A stretch of 5,717 bases of DNA from Desulfobacterales bacterium (lineage in GTDB: Bacteria; Desulfobacterota; DSM-4660; Desulfatiglandales; B25-G16). The notes beneath the pieces are model-generated. The model was given only the letters and a program-made list of their open reading frames with translations. It did no database searches and was not told the DNA's origin. The first letter of the stretch is position 1. Each line of letters starts with the position of its first letter. Below, one piece after another: positions 1 through 5,717 of the stretch. The stretch covers positions 1-5,717 of the forward strand of contig JABXJY010000178.1 in NCBI GenBank assembly GCA_013375385.1, in the 5' to 3' direction. Both the position numbers and the translations under genes were made by a program.

Positions 1-1340
1 TGATGGCCGATACCGGTGAGGAGCTTTAAGTCCTCGGCTGAGAAGGGGCGGTAGCTTTCGCTCGCCAGATTCATCACACCCACCACCTCATCCTTGGATA
101 GTAAGGGCACCGAGGCATGGCATGCCAGCGTTTCCCCTTCTGGCAGGGATCTTGAGAGCCGGGGACACTCCAGGACGTTTTCGGCGATGAGCGTCTCTTT
201 TCGTTGCATAACATCAAAAGCAAGGCACTCAGCGAGGGGCCCCTGAGACTCCTCCTGAACGAACCCGGAGGGTAACCCAAGGTGGCTCAACAGGGTCAGT
301 CTATCACTCTGGTCCTCCTTTAAGAATATCCATCCCGCCTTCAGGCCCATCAGGTCAAGCACTGTCTCGAGGGTATCACCCAGAACCTGCTCCAGCTCCA
401 AAGATCTGCCAGCAGTGCTAGCTATGGCATGCAGGGAAGCAAGTTCCCGGTTTCGCCTCTCGAGGGCTTCCTCTGCCTGCTTGCGGTCAGTGATGTCCAT
501 CACCATTGACCTGCTCTCGGTGATTTTCCCATGACGATCTCTGACCGGCTCAACAGACAGGCTTATCCAAATGGGTCGGCCGTCCTTGTGTTTCATCTGC
601 AACTCAACATCCCGTATCGATCCCCCCGCTTTGAAACGCCTGAAAACTTCCTTCGCCTTGGATTCACCATGAGGGGTATCAGCGTAGAGATCAAAGGCTT
701 TCATACCCATCATAGTTTCCCTGTCATACCCAAGCAACCGCAGTGCTGCAGAGTTGCACCTTAAAATGGATCCATCAACGGCACTGATGGAAAAATAGGC
801 ATTCGGTGCGTTCTCGTATAGATCACGATAGCGCTCCTCGGTCTCCCGCAGCGCCTCACCAGCCCGCTTGCGCTCGGTTATGCGCCCCAGGCGCTCGGCA
901 ACAGCGTTGATCAGGCTTCTCTCACCTTTTAGGAAAGGCCCCTCATCGCTTTTTGGCTTTTCTTCCAGGTAACAGACCTCCACACGCCCGATCGGCTCAC
1001 CATGCAAGATGATGTCCCTGGCCTGTTTCCATTCAGTTTCTTTGAAGTTTTCCGTCTTATATTCCTTATTTTCCAAGATAATTCGGGAACAGGTAATATC
1101 TGGATGCTGCCAGGATGGGGGAAGGAGATAAACCAACCCCTTAAGGATCTCATCCAACGAAATGTTCTCTTTCTCACAAAGAGAGGATATTCCATAGAGG
1201 CAATTCAGTCCCTTGATCCGCTCGCCAAGATCACGCGTTCGCTCCTGCAGCGCCTCCTTCACGCACCTGCTCTCTAAGTCTTCTTTTTCTATTTCCTCGA
1301 CCCTTTGTTCTGATTCTTCATAGGTTGGTTTCTTAGCCAT
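1..1340 (-). CDS. PAS/GAF sensor protein, probable histidine kinase (3' end outside window)
   Basis: Open from an ATG at 1340 to the left edge, giving 446 full codons with no stop. AAAGAGG at 1346-1352 lies 5 bases before the ATG and supports this start. Residues 1-45 are charged and look like a coiled coil. Residues about 45-157 form a globular region (LNCLYGISSL to ERLGRITERK) that I know from other multi-domain PAS sensors but cannot name. Residues about 168-285 are a PAS domain, opening EERYRDLYENAP, with HKDGRPIWI in the core and closing with the usual DITDRKQAEEAL linker. Residues about 300-446 are a GAF domain (HASVPLLSKDEVVGVMNLAS). No signal peptide or membrane segment is visible, so the sensor should be cytoplasmic. 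A HisKA/HATPase pair probably follows outside the window, but a diguanylate cyclase or other output is possible. The ligand is unknown. It is co-directional with the hydrogenase genes but probably has its own promoter. Confidence 0.85.
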   Translation of the reverse strand, partial: MAKKPTYEESEQRVEEIEKEDLESRCVKEALQERTRDLGERIKGLNCLYGISSLCEKENISLDEILKGLVYLLPPSWQHPDITCSRIILENKEYKTENFKETEWKQARDIILHGEPIGRVEVCYLEEKPKSDEGPFLKGERSLINAVAERLGRITERKRAGEALRETEERYRDLYENAPNAYFSISAVDGSILRCNSAALRLLGYDRETMMGMKAFDLYADTPHGESKAKEVFRRFKAGGSIRDVELQMKHKDGRPIWISLSVEPVRDRHGKITESRSMVMDITDRKQAEEALERRNRELASLHAIASTAGRSLELEQVLGDTLETVLDLMGLKAGWIFLKEDQSDRLTLLSHLGLPSGFVQEESQGPLAECLAFDVMQRKETLIAENVLECPRLSRSLPEGETLACHASVPLLSKDEVVGVMNLASESYRPFSAEDLKLLTGIGH

Positions 1341-1451
1341 TGGAACCTCTTTCCATTATTTTCGGACCTGTCTTGCCCTCATTTTGAAAAATATTACTAC
1401 CAAATCGTTATGCCGTCCATCTGAAAATGGGCTCACTACTGAAGAAATCGC

Positions 1452-1480
1452 AATATATTGTCTCATTTTGCGCCACTCAA
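1452..1480 (-). promoter_or_regulatory. Candidate sigma70-type promoter for the sensor gene
   Basis: On the minus strand TTGAGT (1480-1475) is followed by a 17-base spacer and TATATT (1457-1452). This matches the -35 consensus at 4 of 6 positions and the -10 consensus at 5 of 6, with ideal spacing. It lies about 110 bases before the sensor ATG. It falls in the gap between the hydrogenase alpha gene and the sensor, which suggests the sensor is transcribed at least partly on its own. The assignment rests on sequence match only and assumes a bacterial host. Confidence 0.4.
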
Positions 1481-1611
1481 ACAAAGTTCCCCTTAGGAAG
1501 GGCTTCGTATAGGTATTGAAGGAATTCCTCTGCCTTTTGCCCTGGGGACGCGTGCAGAGCCAAGTCTTCGTCTCGCCAGGAAAGCAACAGCGATCCCTGC
1601 TCCAGGCGTGG
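1477..1611 (-). other. 44-codon open stretch in frame after the alpha-subunit TAG stop
   Basis: Immediately after the TAG that ends the hydrogenase alpha gene, the same frame stays open for 44 codons and ends in TGA (1479-1477). The translation starts PRLEQGSLLLSW and ends EALPKGNFV. Its second half (KAEEFLQYLYEAL) looks like an amphipathic helix, so the composition is protein-like rather than random. There is no ATG. A TTG at 1587-1585, with AGGGA six bases upstream, could start a 36-residue peptide, but this is weak. It could be a decayed gene end, a C-terminal tail cut off by a nonsense mutation, a read-through extension, or chance. I do not recognise a family. Confidence 0.3.
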
Positions 1612-2883
1612 CTAATGGGTTGAGCAGCTGATGCAGGGATCGTAGGCCCTGACGAGCATCTCACAGAGAAGCCTGAGTTCATCCTCGTTTTTATCCAGGT
1701 TGCAGGAGACGAGTTCCTCGAGATCGTGCTGGATGTTGGCATGGTTTTGATTGGTGGGGATAATACAGTTAGCCTTAACAATGGAGCCCTTCTCACCATA
1801 GGTGAAGTCATGGATAAGGAGACCTCGAGGGGCCTCTACCGCCCCGATCCCGCGCCCGGCCCGGACTGTCACAGAGATTTGCTCTTCCCGGATTCCCGCT
1901 CGGAGCAGCTCGTCGATAATGTCGATACCCTCCCCTGCCTCGTGGATGGTCTCCACTACCTGGGCGATATTGTTCATAAATGGCTTGAAACATATTGGTT
2001 TGAGACCCAGCTCAGTTGCTGCCTTTTTCGCCAGGGGATGTAGTTGCTCGAAATTGTTGTTAATCCTGGCCAACGCCCCGACTACGTAGGAGCCCCTGAC
2101 GTGTTTGGCGAACTTCGCCGTGGAATGAGGCACGCAGTATTCATTGGCGATTTCCGGGTATTGGTCAATGCTGGCTCCTCCGGTATCAGTAGAACGGATT
2201 GAACCACGGATAAAGGCATACTCCTCAGGATGCGTGAGGGAGATATACTCCGTCTCCCGAGAGAATTCGGGAAGCTCGAATCCCTTGAAGAGCGCCACCG
2301 TGGATTCGAGGTCCGGCAGGGCTTCCTTTAGCCTGCCTCGCAGACACAGCAGATCTCGATGGCTCGGAAGTCTGCCAAATCCATTCACGGTAGCGGCCTG
2401 GGGATGAACGGCCCTCCCACCGACTATCTCCATGACATAATTGCCCAATTTCTTTAGCCGTGCGCCACATAATACCGCATCCTTATGGGATTTCATGAGC
2501 GAGAAGGCGCTTCCGGCACCCAGGAAATCCGGCATTGCCATGAAGTAAAGATGCAGGATGTGGCTCTCTATTACCTCACCGACATAGAGAAGCTTCCTGA
2601 GCAGTATAGTCTGCTCTGAGGGTTCAATGCCGAAGGCCGCTTCCGTTGCCTGGAGCGAGGCCAGCTGATGGGATACCGAACAGATACCACAGATGCGGGA
2701 GACCAAAACGTGGGCGTCATGCCAAGGTCTTCCGCGAAGCATTACCTCGAAGAACCTGGGAGACTCCGTTATCTCCCATCTCACCTCCTCAACTTCGCCA
2801 TTAGAGACCTTCACCGTGAGATTTCCGTGGCCCTCCATCCTGGTGAGCTGATTCACCTTGATATCAATCTTGCTCACTTCCAC
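1612..2883 (-). CDS. hydA: [NiFe] hydrogenase large (alpha) subunit, group 3b type
   Basis: Catalytic subunit carrying the Ni-Fe centre for reversible H2 oxidation. It is 423 residues, a normal length for the cytoplasmic group 3 family. The first conserved motif is QLTRMEGHG at residues 12-20, with Glu17 in the position of the proton-transfer glutamate. The L1 motif RICGICSVSH spans 63-72 and supplies Cys65 and Cys68. GGRAVHP (155-161) and EAPRG (350-354) are further family motifs. The L2 motif DPCISCSTH (415-423) supplies Cys417 and Cys420 and a terminal metal-site His423. The protein ends at that His, so the usual peptide removed by a maturation protease is absent. The start is GTG at 2883 or, equally likely, the in-frame GTG at 2877, which forms a GTGA overlap with the delta stop and lies 9 bases from AAGAGGG (2887-2893). 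It is the last gene of the beta-gamma-delta-alpha operon. A group 3c (Mvh-like) large subunit is less likely given the beta and gamma partners. Confidence 0.95.
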   Translation of the reverse strand: MEVSKIDIKVNQLTRMEGHGNLTVKVSNGEVEEVRWEITESPRFFEVMLRGRPWHDAHVLVSRICGICSVSHQLASLQATEAAFGIEPSEQTILLRKLLYVGEVIESHILHLYFMAMPDFLGAGSAFSLMKSHKDAVLCGARLKKLGNYVMEIVGGRAVHPQAATVNGFGRLPSHRDLLCLRGRLKEALPDLESTVALFKGFELPEFSRETEYISLTHPEEYAFIRGSIRSTDTGGASIDQYPEIANEYCVPHSTAKFAKHVRGSYVVGALARINNNFEQLHPLAKKAATELGLKPICFKPFMNNIAQVVETIHEAGEGIDIIDELLRAGIREEQISVTVRAGRGIGAVEAPRGLLIHDFTYGEKGSIVKANCIIPTNQNHANIQHDLEELVSCNLDKNEDELRLLCEMLVRAYDPCISCSTH

Positions 2884-3614
2884 ACGCCCTCTTGACAGAC
2901 GTTAAAGAGGTTAAACCTCTTAGTGATATCTTCCATGGAGAGCCCAGCACTCTCTAAGATCTCCTTCTCAGCATGTATATTGGGCTCATCGATGAGACCC
3001 CGGCACCCCCAACAGACGGCGCCTCCAGTCACGCAGGTAGCCTTACAGCCACCCCTTGTTACCGGGCCGAGGCAGGTCATGCCCTTGTCGAAGACGCAGA
3101 CGTTCCCCCCAGCCTTGCATTCCGCACATACGGGATCATTCGGCTGATAGGGATCCCTGCCGGCCAAGAGCTCTTGCACCACTCGTATGAATTCCTCTTT
3201 CACGATGGGGCAGCCAGGCATGAAGAAATCAACGGGTATCACCGCGCTTATGGGCCGTGCCGGGATGGTATCGTAGTAGGAAGCCGCCTCACCGTATTCC
3301 GCCTTAAGCACTTCATCCATCGGGTAGGCGTTCTTCAAGCAATTGACTCCGCCGAGACAGGCACAGGCACCAATGGGTATCACGATCTTTGCCCTTTTTC
3401 TGATCTCCTTCAGGCTAACTATCTCTGACTCCCTTGAGCAAGCACCATCAATGAAGGCTATATCGTAGTAATTACCCCGCTCCGTCATGGCCTCCCTGAA
3501 GGCTACAATATCCAAGGCGGCTATCAGGTCAGGCATCTCTTCCTCGCAGTTGAGTATTTGCAGCTCACACCCTTGACAGCAGGTAAAATCAAAGACGCCG
3601 ACCTTTGGCCTCAT
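2874..3614 (-). CDS. hydD: [NiFe] hydrogenase small (delta) subunit, Fe-S electron relay
   Basis: Relays electrons between the flavoprotein part of the enzyme and the NiFe site in the alpha subunit. It is 246 residues with no Tat signal, so the enzyme is cytoplasmic, as in group 3. The N-terminal domain shows the proximal-cluster ligands of the small-subunit/NuoB-like fold: Cys13 and Cys16 in TCCQGCE, Cys84 in GACACLGG, and Cys135 in PGCP. The C-terminal part has eight further cysteines (163, 166, 173, 181, 190, 194, 201, 204), enough for two more [4Fe-4S] clusters. Extra cysteines sit beside ligands at 12 and 86. The ATG at 3614 has TAAGGAG (3629-3623) 8 bases upstream and overlaps the gamma stop as ATGA. 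Its 3' end overlaps the alpha start. A small subunit of Mvh or F420-reducing type is the main alternative, but the neighbours favour group 3b. Confidence 0.93.
   Translation of the reverse strand: MRPKVGVFDFTCCQGCELQILNCEEEMPDLIAALDIVAFREAMTERGNYYDIAFIDGACSRESEIVSLKEIRKRAKIVIPIGACACLGGVNCLKNAYPMDEVLKAEYGEAASYYDTIPARPISAVIPVDFFMPGCPIVKEEFIRVVQELLAGRDPYQPNDPVCAECKAGGNVCVFDKGMTCLGPVTRGGCKATCVTGGAVCWGCRGLIDEPNIHAEKEILESAGLSMEDITKRFNLFNVCQEGVWK
2887..2893 (-). promoter_or_regulatory. Ribosome binding site bearing on the alpha-subunit start
   Basis: AAGAGGG on the minus strand lies 3 bases before the GTG at 2883 and 9 bases before the in-frame GTG at 2877. Spacing favours the second GTG, as does the GTGA stop-start overlap with the delta gene (2877-2874). 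Choosing it would shorten alpha to 421 residues without affecting any motif. Confidence 0.5.
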
Positions 3615-4459
3615 ACCTCCGTCTCCTTAAGTTTAGTGAGTTCCTCATACCTAAAAACAGGTCCATCGAGGCAAACATATACATTGTTGATTTGACAATG
3701 GCCGCAGAAGCCCATACCACATTTCATACGGCGTTCCAGGGAGAGCAGTATCTGATCCTTCCCTATACCCTTCTTGAGGCACTCTGCTACCACGTACCGA
3801 TACATAATCGGTGGCCCGACCACCAGAGCAGTCGTCCGGTGACGGTCTATGTTTAGTTGGGGAAAGAGTGTGGTGATTACACCCACGCTTCCTTCCCACG
3901 CTGCATCGAGGGGGCAGCGGTCTACCGACTCTAGAATCTCAATGTCCTGACGCTGTCTCCATTCAACAAGCTCTCCGCGAAAAAGTTGCTCAGCTGGCTC
4001 ACGACAGCCGTACATGAGAATGATTCTGCCGAACTGCTCACGCTTGTCTATAGCATACCGGATCATGGAGCGGAGCGGGCAGAGCCCAATGCCTCCGGCC
4101 ACGAAGAGCAGATCCCTTCCTTCCAACTCAGATACGGGGAATCCGTTGCCAAAGGGGCCCCTGATCCCCACGGTGTCGCCTGGCTGAAGCCGGTGCAGTG
4201 CTCGAGTCACATTTCCCACAACTCTTATCCCAAGCTCAAAGGATTCATCCCGGGTAGGCGATGACGACATGGAGATAGGCGCTTCTCCTATACCCAAGAC
4301 AGACACCTCCACGAACTGGCCTGGTGTATGGTCCAGTCGATTGCCATCCCTTAATCGGAGCCGGAAAAGTTTTTCTTTTTCAGCGAGAGGCTCAACTTTG
4401 ATAACCTCCGCCAGCTTCGGTAGATAGAGGGAACTTTCTAGTTTCATGCTGATGGCCAT
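3611..4459 (-). CDS. hydG: Hydrogenase gamma subunit, FAD/NAD(P)H-binding [2Fe-2S] reductase
   Basis: Exchanges electrons with NAD(P)H for the hydrogenase. It is 282 residues with a ferredoxin-reductase-like fold. An FAD-binding barrel covers about residues 15-105, with TPGQFVEVSV (45-54) and the flavin motif EAPISMSSSP (59-68). A nucleotide-binding domain follows, with LLFVAGGIGLCPLR (117-130), MYGCREP (149-155) and VGPPIMYRYV (214-223). The C-terminal dihydroorotate-dehydrogenase-type [2Fe-2S] site has Cys247, Cys252, Cys255 and Cys263. The ATG at 4459 has a strong AAGGAGG (4473-4467) 7 bases upstream; a second in-frame ATG at residue 5 has none. The gene overlaps beta by 16 bases and delta by 4. 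Homologues include the anaerobic sulfite reductase subunit AsrB and PyrK-like proteins. The flanking hydrogenase genes make the hydrogenase role much more likely. Preference for NADPH or NADH cannot be read from the sequence. The symbol follows sulfhydrogenase usage and is not the FeFe-hydrogenase maturase HydG. Confidence 0.92.
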   Translation of the reverse strand: MAISMKLESSLYLPKLAEVIKVEPLAEKEKLFRLRLRDGNRLDHTPGQFVEVSVLGIGEAPISMSSSPTRDESFELGIRVVGNVTRALHRLQPGDTVGIRGPFGNGFPVSELEGRDLLFVAGGIGLCPLRSMIRYAIDKREQFGRIILMYGCREPAEQLFRGELVEWRQRQDIEILESVDRCPLDAAWEGSVGVITTLFPQLNIDRHRTTALVVGPPIMYRYVVAECLKKGIGKDQILLSLERRMKCGMGFCGHCQINNVYVCLDGPVFRYEELTKLKETEV

Positions 4460-5490
4460 TGTGTTGCCTCCTTGACCAGACGGTTATACGCATATACGGG
4501 GCTCGCGATATCAACGAGGCAGGCATGCACGCACCGACCACAACCGACACATCCAAGCTCTCCCCAGCGCTCCAGCATATATTTGCCTTTGCGATAGAGT
4601 CGGTGCCTAAGTCTGTCCGTGCCGGTGGGTCTGAAGTTTTCACCGCTGGCTACCTTATCGAAGGCATCAAACATGCAGCTATCCCCGAGCCGGTACCGTT
4701 CTCCCCGTTTCAGGTTCAGCGTTATTTTGTCCCGCACATCAAAGCAGACACAGGTCGGGCAGACCATGGTACATGAACCGCAGGAAAAGCACTTTTCCCC
4801 CAGCTCTTCCCACAACGGGTTCTTCCACGCTTTATCCAAAATCTCCGGTATCTCCTGTGCTGACCTATCTAGGGAAAGTTGATATCTGTTTAGCGAGTCC
4901 TGCCGGAACTTGTCTCTCTGCCTTATCTGCACCTTGCGAGCACTTTTTGTCTTGAGGTACCTCTTGCTCAGGTCCTGACCGCGGCTTGAGCCTACCTCAA
5001 TCAAATATTCACCTCCCAGGTCTGTGAGCCATAGATCAAAGATACTTGGTGGTAGAGCTGTCCCCATGCTGGCGGCAAAGCTATATAGCCAAGGGTTGAG
5101 GCAGTCTACACCAATTATCGCCGTGGCACTCCGCCTAGCCTGATAGTTCACATCTACCAGGTTGCCTGTGAATACGGCATCCAAAAGCTTGATGGCATGG
5201 AGGTCATAGGCGTGAATGCCGAGGATGATAGTCGCGCGGGACTCAACCTTGCTCCGGATGCTTACTTCCGGAGACAGGTTAAATGTGATCAAAGGATCCG
5301 TAGGAGGAAGGAGGTATTGATTAGGAGGCAGCACAGTAATGTCATAGTCCAGGCATAGCTCTTGGGTAGCACATAACTTATCAAAGGCAAAGCTTGGGGT
5401 CTTTCGCTTAACGCCGTAGACTTCATTTTCATGAATCATGTTCTGGACAGAAGAATAGAAATCGGCTTTGAGGGTAGTTACAATTGGCAT
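4444..5490 (-). CDS. hydB: Hydrogenase beta subunit, two [4Fe-4S] ferredoxin-like clusters
   Basis: Carries electrons between the gamma flavoprotein and the delta subunit. It is 348 residues, about the normal length for sulfhydrogenase beta and AsrA-like proteins. Residues 1-225 are the family's N-terminal domain, recognisable from GIHAYDLHAI (91-100) and SMGTALPP (141-148). The ferredoxin-like part has Cys234, Cys237, Cys240 and Cys244, followed by extra Cys247 and Cys249, and then Cys314, Cys317, Cys320 and Cys324. The second motif has Leu instead of Pro after its last cysteine. Cysteines that I expect near residues 95 and 137-140 are replaced (Tyr95, LYSFAASMG). The ATG at 5490 has AGGAAAGG (5504-5497) 6 bases upstream. 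It is the first gene of the four-gene operon. AsrA of anaerobic sulfite reductase is related, but no siroheme subunit gene is present here. Confidence 0.9.
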   Translation of the reverse strand: MPIVTTLKADFYSSVQNMIHENEVYGVKRKTPSFAFDKLCATQELCLDYDITVLPPNQYLLPPTDPLITFNLSPEVSIRSKVESRATIILGIHAYDLHAIKLLDAVFTGNLVDVNYQARRSATAIIGVDCLNPWLYSFAASMGTALPPSIFDLWLTDLGGEYLIEVGSSRGQDLSKRYLKTKSARKVQIRQRDKFRQDSLNRYQLSLDRSAQEIPEILDKAWKNPLWEELGEKCFSCGSCTMVCPTCVCFDVRDKITLNLKRGERYRLGDSCMFDAFDKVASGENFRPTGTDRLRHRLYRKGKYMLERWGELGCVGCGRCVHACLVDIASPVYAYNRLVKEATQWPSA

Positions 5491-5558
5491 CTAAGGCCTT
5501 TCCTGACTGCTGCTTTTACCTAACGAGATGGCAAATCTAAATCTACGAGTATGTATTC
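5491..5558 (-). promoter_or_regulatory. Short leader before the hydrogenase operon
   Basis: These 68 bases separate the upstream gene's stop from the beta-subunit ATG. They contain the beta ribosome binding site (AGGAAAGG, 5504-5497). I see no convincing promoter: the closest, TTGAAT near 5566-5561 with TAGATT, has only about 15 bases of spacing and two mismatches in each box. No clear terminator or operator repeat is visible. The operon may be co-transcribed with the upstream gene. Confidence 0.3.
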
Positions 5559-5717
5559 TCATTCAAGGATTAACTTCATCCCCTGTCCTACAAGCCTTAG
5601 CTCGATGGGCTTGCCCTCACCCCACGTGAGGTACACCTCGCATTTCAGGCAGATTGAGGTATCCCTTCCGTTGGCCCCCCATTCGTTCCACTTGCAATAG
5701 GTCCCCTCTATCTCCCA
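5559..5717 (-). CDS. C-terminal end of an unrecognised protein with a CxxC motif (partial)
   Basis: The frame is open from the right edge to a TGA at 5561-5559, giving 52 residues of a gene that starts outside the window. The fragment has Cys8 (GTYCKWNEWG) and a Cys23-x2-Cys26 pair (SICLKCEVYL), followed by a strand-rich tail (IELRLVGQGMKLILE). The cysteine spacing hints at a zinc-ribbon-like or metal-binding site, though only three cysteines are in view. It runs in the same direction as the hydrogenase genes and ends 68 bases before them, so it may belong to the same transcript. I do not recognise the family. The coding call rests on protein-like composition, the open frame and position. Confidence 0.6.
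   Translation of the reverse strand, partial: WEIEGTYCKWNEWGANGRDTSICLKCEVYLTWGEGKPIELRLVGQGMKLILE

Noticed and set aside
1381..1425. Second possible promoter near TAATAT before the sensor gene
   Set aside because: No acceptable -35 box at the right distance; the 1452-1480 pair is clearly better.
1479..1503. Possible Rho-independent terminator after the alpha gene (minus strand CCCTT-CCT-AAGGG, then GAACTTTGTTT)
   Set aside because: The stem is only 5 base pairs and the following tract is interrupted and not T-rich enough; too weak to call.
1356..1811. 151-residue minus-strand reading frame overlapping the alpha gene 3' end
   Set aside because: It lies in another frame over well-conserved hydrogenase sequence and its translation has no recognisable domain; a shadow frame.
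2973..3428. 151-residue plus-strand reading frame opposite the delta gene
   Set aside because: It is antisense to a gene with clear Fe-S motifs and its translation looks like no protein family; a shadow frame.
3611..5490. Reading the beta and gamma genes as anaerobic sulfite reductase asrA and asrB
   Set aside because: The proteins are homologous, but no siroheme-binding asrC follows. Hydrogenase delta and alpha genes overlap directly, so the hydrogenase assignment fits better.
5540..5570. Promoter TTGAAT/TAGATT before the hydrogenase operon
   Set aside because: Spacing is about 15 bases and both boxes have two mismatches; not distinguishable from background.
1..5717. Mobile elements, CRISPR arrays, tRNA or rRNA genes, long repeats
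   Set aside because: No transposase or integrase-like translation, regularly spaced repeats, RNA-gene signature or long inverted repeats were seen by eye.

Overview
The window reads almost entirely on the minus strand. It holds a four-gene soluble [NiFe] hydrogenase operon of the group 3b (sulfhydrogenase, NAD(P)-linked) type, followed by a partial cytoplasmic PAS/GAF sensor gene and preceded by the tail of an unrecognised gene. The enzyme type points to an anaerobic prokaryote. The Shine-Dalgarno sites, a sigma70-like promoter and the sensor architecture suggest a bacterium, perhaps a Chloroflexota- or Desulfobacterota-like anaerobe. That placement is an impression, because no phylogenetic marker is present.

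In transcription order (right to left): 5717-5559 is the 3' end of a gene with a Cys-x2-Cys motif. A 68-base gap follows. Then come the hydrogenase beta (5490-4444), gamma (4459-3611), delta (3614-2874) and alpha (2883-1612) subunit genes. All three junctions overlap (16, 4 and 10 or 4 bases), so translation is probably coupled. The order beta-gamma-delta-alpha is that of the Pyrococcus furiosus soluble hydrogenase I operon. A 271-base gap (1611-1341) holds an open 44-codon stretch directly after the alpha stop codon and a plausible promoter. The sensor gene (1340 to beyond base 1) runs off the left edge.

The inferred electron path is as follows. NAD(P)H is bound by the FAD- and [2Fe-2S]-containing gamma subunit. 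Electrons pass through the ferredoxin-like clusters of beta, then the three predicted [4Fe-4S] clusters of delta, to the NiFe site in alpha, where H2 is made or oxidised. Sulfur or polysulfide reduction is a known side activity of the family. No Hyp maturation gene or hydrogenase protease gene lies in the window.

The most notable points are that the catalytic subunit stops exactly at the last metal-site histidine, with no cleavable C-terminal peptide; that the TAG stop is followed in frame by 44 protein-like codons; and that the beta subunit appears to lack cysteines I expect in its N-terminal half. I found no mobile element, CRISPR array or RNA gene. I see a well-known enzyme system with some unusual details, not a wholly new system.
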